From assembly GCA_946615495.1 (NCBI GenBank), contig CAMOHY010000029.1, forward strand, positions 1 to 14,191: a DNA stretch of 14,191 nucleotides, in the 5' to 3' direction. The notes beneath the pieces were generated by a model. That model was given only the letters and a program-made list of their open reading frames with translations. It was not told the origin of the DNA and ran no database searches. Origin of the DNA: an uncultured Clostridia bacterium. Its GTDB lineage: Bacteria; Bacillota; Clostridia; Christensenellales; Aristaeellaceae. Position 1 is the first letter of the stretch. The number at the start of each line of letters is the position of its first letter. This document shows, in pieces, positions 13,655-14,191 of the stretch. Position numbers and translations under genes: made by a program.

Positions 13655-14032
13655 ATGGACAACGCTGATTTTGCGGCGATGGAAAAAAAGGTGCTGCTTT
13701 CCTGGCTGCTGGCTTTCTATGGCAATATGCTCACTGATAACCAGCGGGAAATGGCGCGGCTGCACTGGGAAGAGGATTTGTCGCTGACGGAAATTGCCGG
13801 GCAATTCTCCATCACCCGCCAAAGCGTGCACGACACGGTGAGCCGCACGGAAAAGCAGCTGGAGGGATTGGAAGAAAAGCTGGGCCTGCTCAAGCGCTTC
13901 CGCGCCATGGAGGCGGGCCTGCAGGCCTGCCGGCGGGAAATGAGCCAGGTGGTGGCCGCCGGCGGAACGGAGGGCCATTTGGCCGCCGCCCGCCGCCTGA
14001 TCGATACATTGCTGGACCAGGAGGAAGAATAA
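13655..14032 (+). CDS. ylxM: YlxM/UPF0122 SRP-associated helix-turn-helix protein
   Basis: Small DNA-binding-like protein nearly always encoded next to ffh; in streptococci it has been linked to modulating signal recognition particle activity. 125 residues. Seen: YGNMLTDNQREMARLHWEED (22-41), a sigma-70 region 4-like helix-turn-helix LSLTEIAGQFSITRQSVHDTVSRTEKQL (42-69) and a following Glu/Lys-rich coiled helix LEGLEEKLGLLKRF. The acidic C-terminal end (DQEEE) runs into the ffh start: the TAA and the next ATG share one base. AGGAGG lies just upstream. Confidence 0.93.
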   Translation: MDNADFAAMEKKVLLSWLLAFYGNMLTDNQREMARLHWEEDLSLTEIAGQFSITRQSVHDTVSRTEKQLEGLEEKLGLLKRFRAMEAGLQACRREMSQVVAAGGTEGHLAAARRLIDTLLDQEEE

Positions 14033-14191
14033 TGGCTTTTGAAGGGCTTTCAGAAAAGCTTCAAAACGCTTTTAAAAAACTGACCGGTAAAGGCAAGCTC
14101 ACGGAGCAGAACATTAAGGACGCGATGCGGGAAGTGCGCATGGCCCTGCTGGAAGCCGACGTGAACTACCTGGTGGTGAAGGATTTCATCA
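14032..14191 (+). CDS. ffh: Signal recognition particle GTPase Ffh, N-terminal part
   Basis: GTPase of the signal recognition particle, which binds signal sequences on the ribosome and delivers nascent membrane proteins to FtsY. Only 53 codons are in the window. They cover the start of the N domain: FEGLSEKLQNAFKKLTGKGK (3-22), LTEQNIKDAMREVRMALLEADVNY (23-46) and VVKDFI, the classical Ffh opening. AGGAGGA lies 6 bases upstream, inside ylxM, and the ATG overlaps the ylxM stop by one base, so the pair is translationally coupled. The G and M domains are beyond the right edge. Confidence 0.96.
   Translation, partial: MAFEGLSEKLQNAFKKLTGKGKLTEQNIKDAMREVRMALLEADVNYLVVKDFI

Noticed and set aside
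13495..13662. Longer PPOX-family protein starting at 13662
   Set aside because: The extension crosses its own promoter, the ylxM promoter and the AAGGAGG that serves the ATG at 13494, and shows no family similarity.

Overview
The window looks like chromosomal core DNA from a GC-rich, spore-forming member of the Clostridia (Bacillota). The evidence is dipicolinate synthase (dpaA/dpaB), an FtsK/SpoIIIE translocase, the ylxM-ffh pair, strong AGGAGG ribosome-binding sites and clear SigA-type promoters. A lineage near Christensenellales is only a guess from GC content and signal-peptide style. I see no mobile element, CRISPR array, phage gene, rRNA or tRNA. Apart from a 160-base divergent gap (5090-5249), a 221-base gap (11641-11861) and a 160-base divergent gap (13495-13654), the window is almost fully coding, and no gene-free stretch exceeds 300 bases.

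Left part, minus strand (1-5089): dpaA and dpaB overlap by 8 bases and make the spore-core metabolite dipicolinic acid. A secreted RsiV/DUF3298-like protein with its own promoter follows, then the N-terminal 804 codons of an FtsK/SpoIIIE DNA translocase that runs off the left edge. The order spoVFA-spoVFB ... spoIIIE recalls B. subtilis, where asd, dapG, dapA and others lie between; here one secreted protein replaces them.

Centre, plus strand (5090-8123): a divergent control region with an inverted repeat, a G-quadruplex-type tract and a SigA-type promoter leads into a two-gene operon, a YtcQ/LplA-type extracellular solute-binding protein and a GHMP kinase of the galactokinase family. It ends at a good intrinsic terminator. 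No permease gene is present.

Plus strand (8139-9948): a multi-pass membrane protein of unknown function is followed 4 bases later by a PIG-V-like polytopic mannosyltransferase-type protein, probably one glycosylation module.

Plus strand (9949-11640): a strong promoter that abuts the previous stop codon drives tsaE-tsaB-rimI, with overlapping genes: tRNA t6A synthesis plus ribosomal-protein N-acetyltransferase. tsaD is not in the window. An independently promoted ArsB/NhaD/CitM-type transporter (11862-13013) follows and converges on a PPOX-family flavoprotein (13018-13494, minus). Divergent from the latter is the ylxM-ffh operon of the signal recognition particle, whose mRNA should begin with a perfect hairpin abutting the ribosome-binding site; ffh runs off the right edge.

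Most novelty here is regulatory: the dpaA upstream region and the ylxM leader. No clearly new multi-gene system is visible. The least explained units are the secreted protein between dpaB and ftsK and the 226-residue membrane protein paired with the PIG-V-like enzyme.
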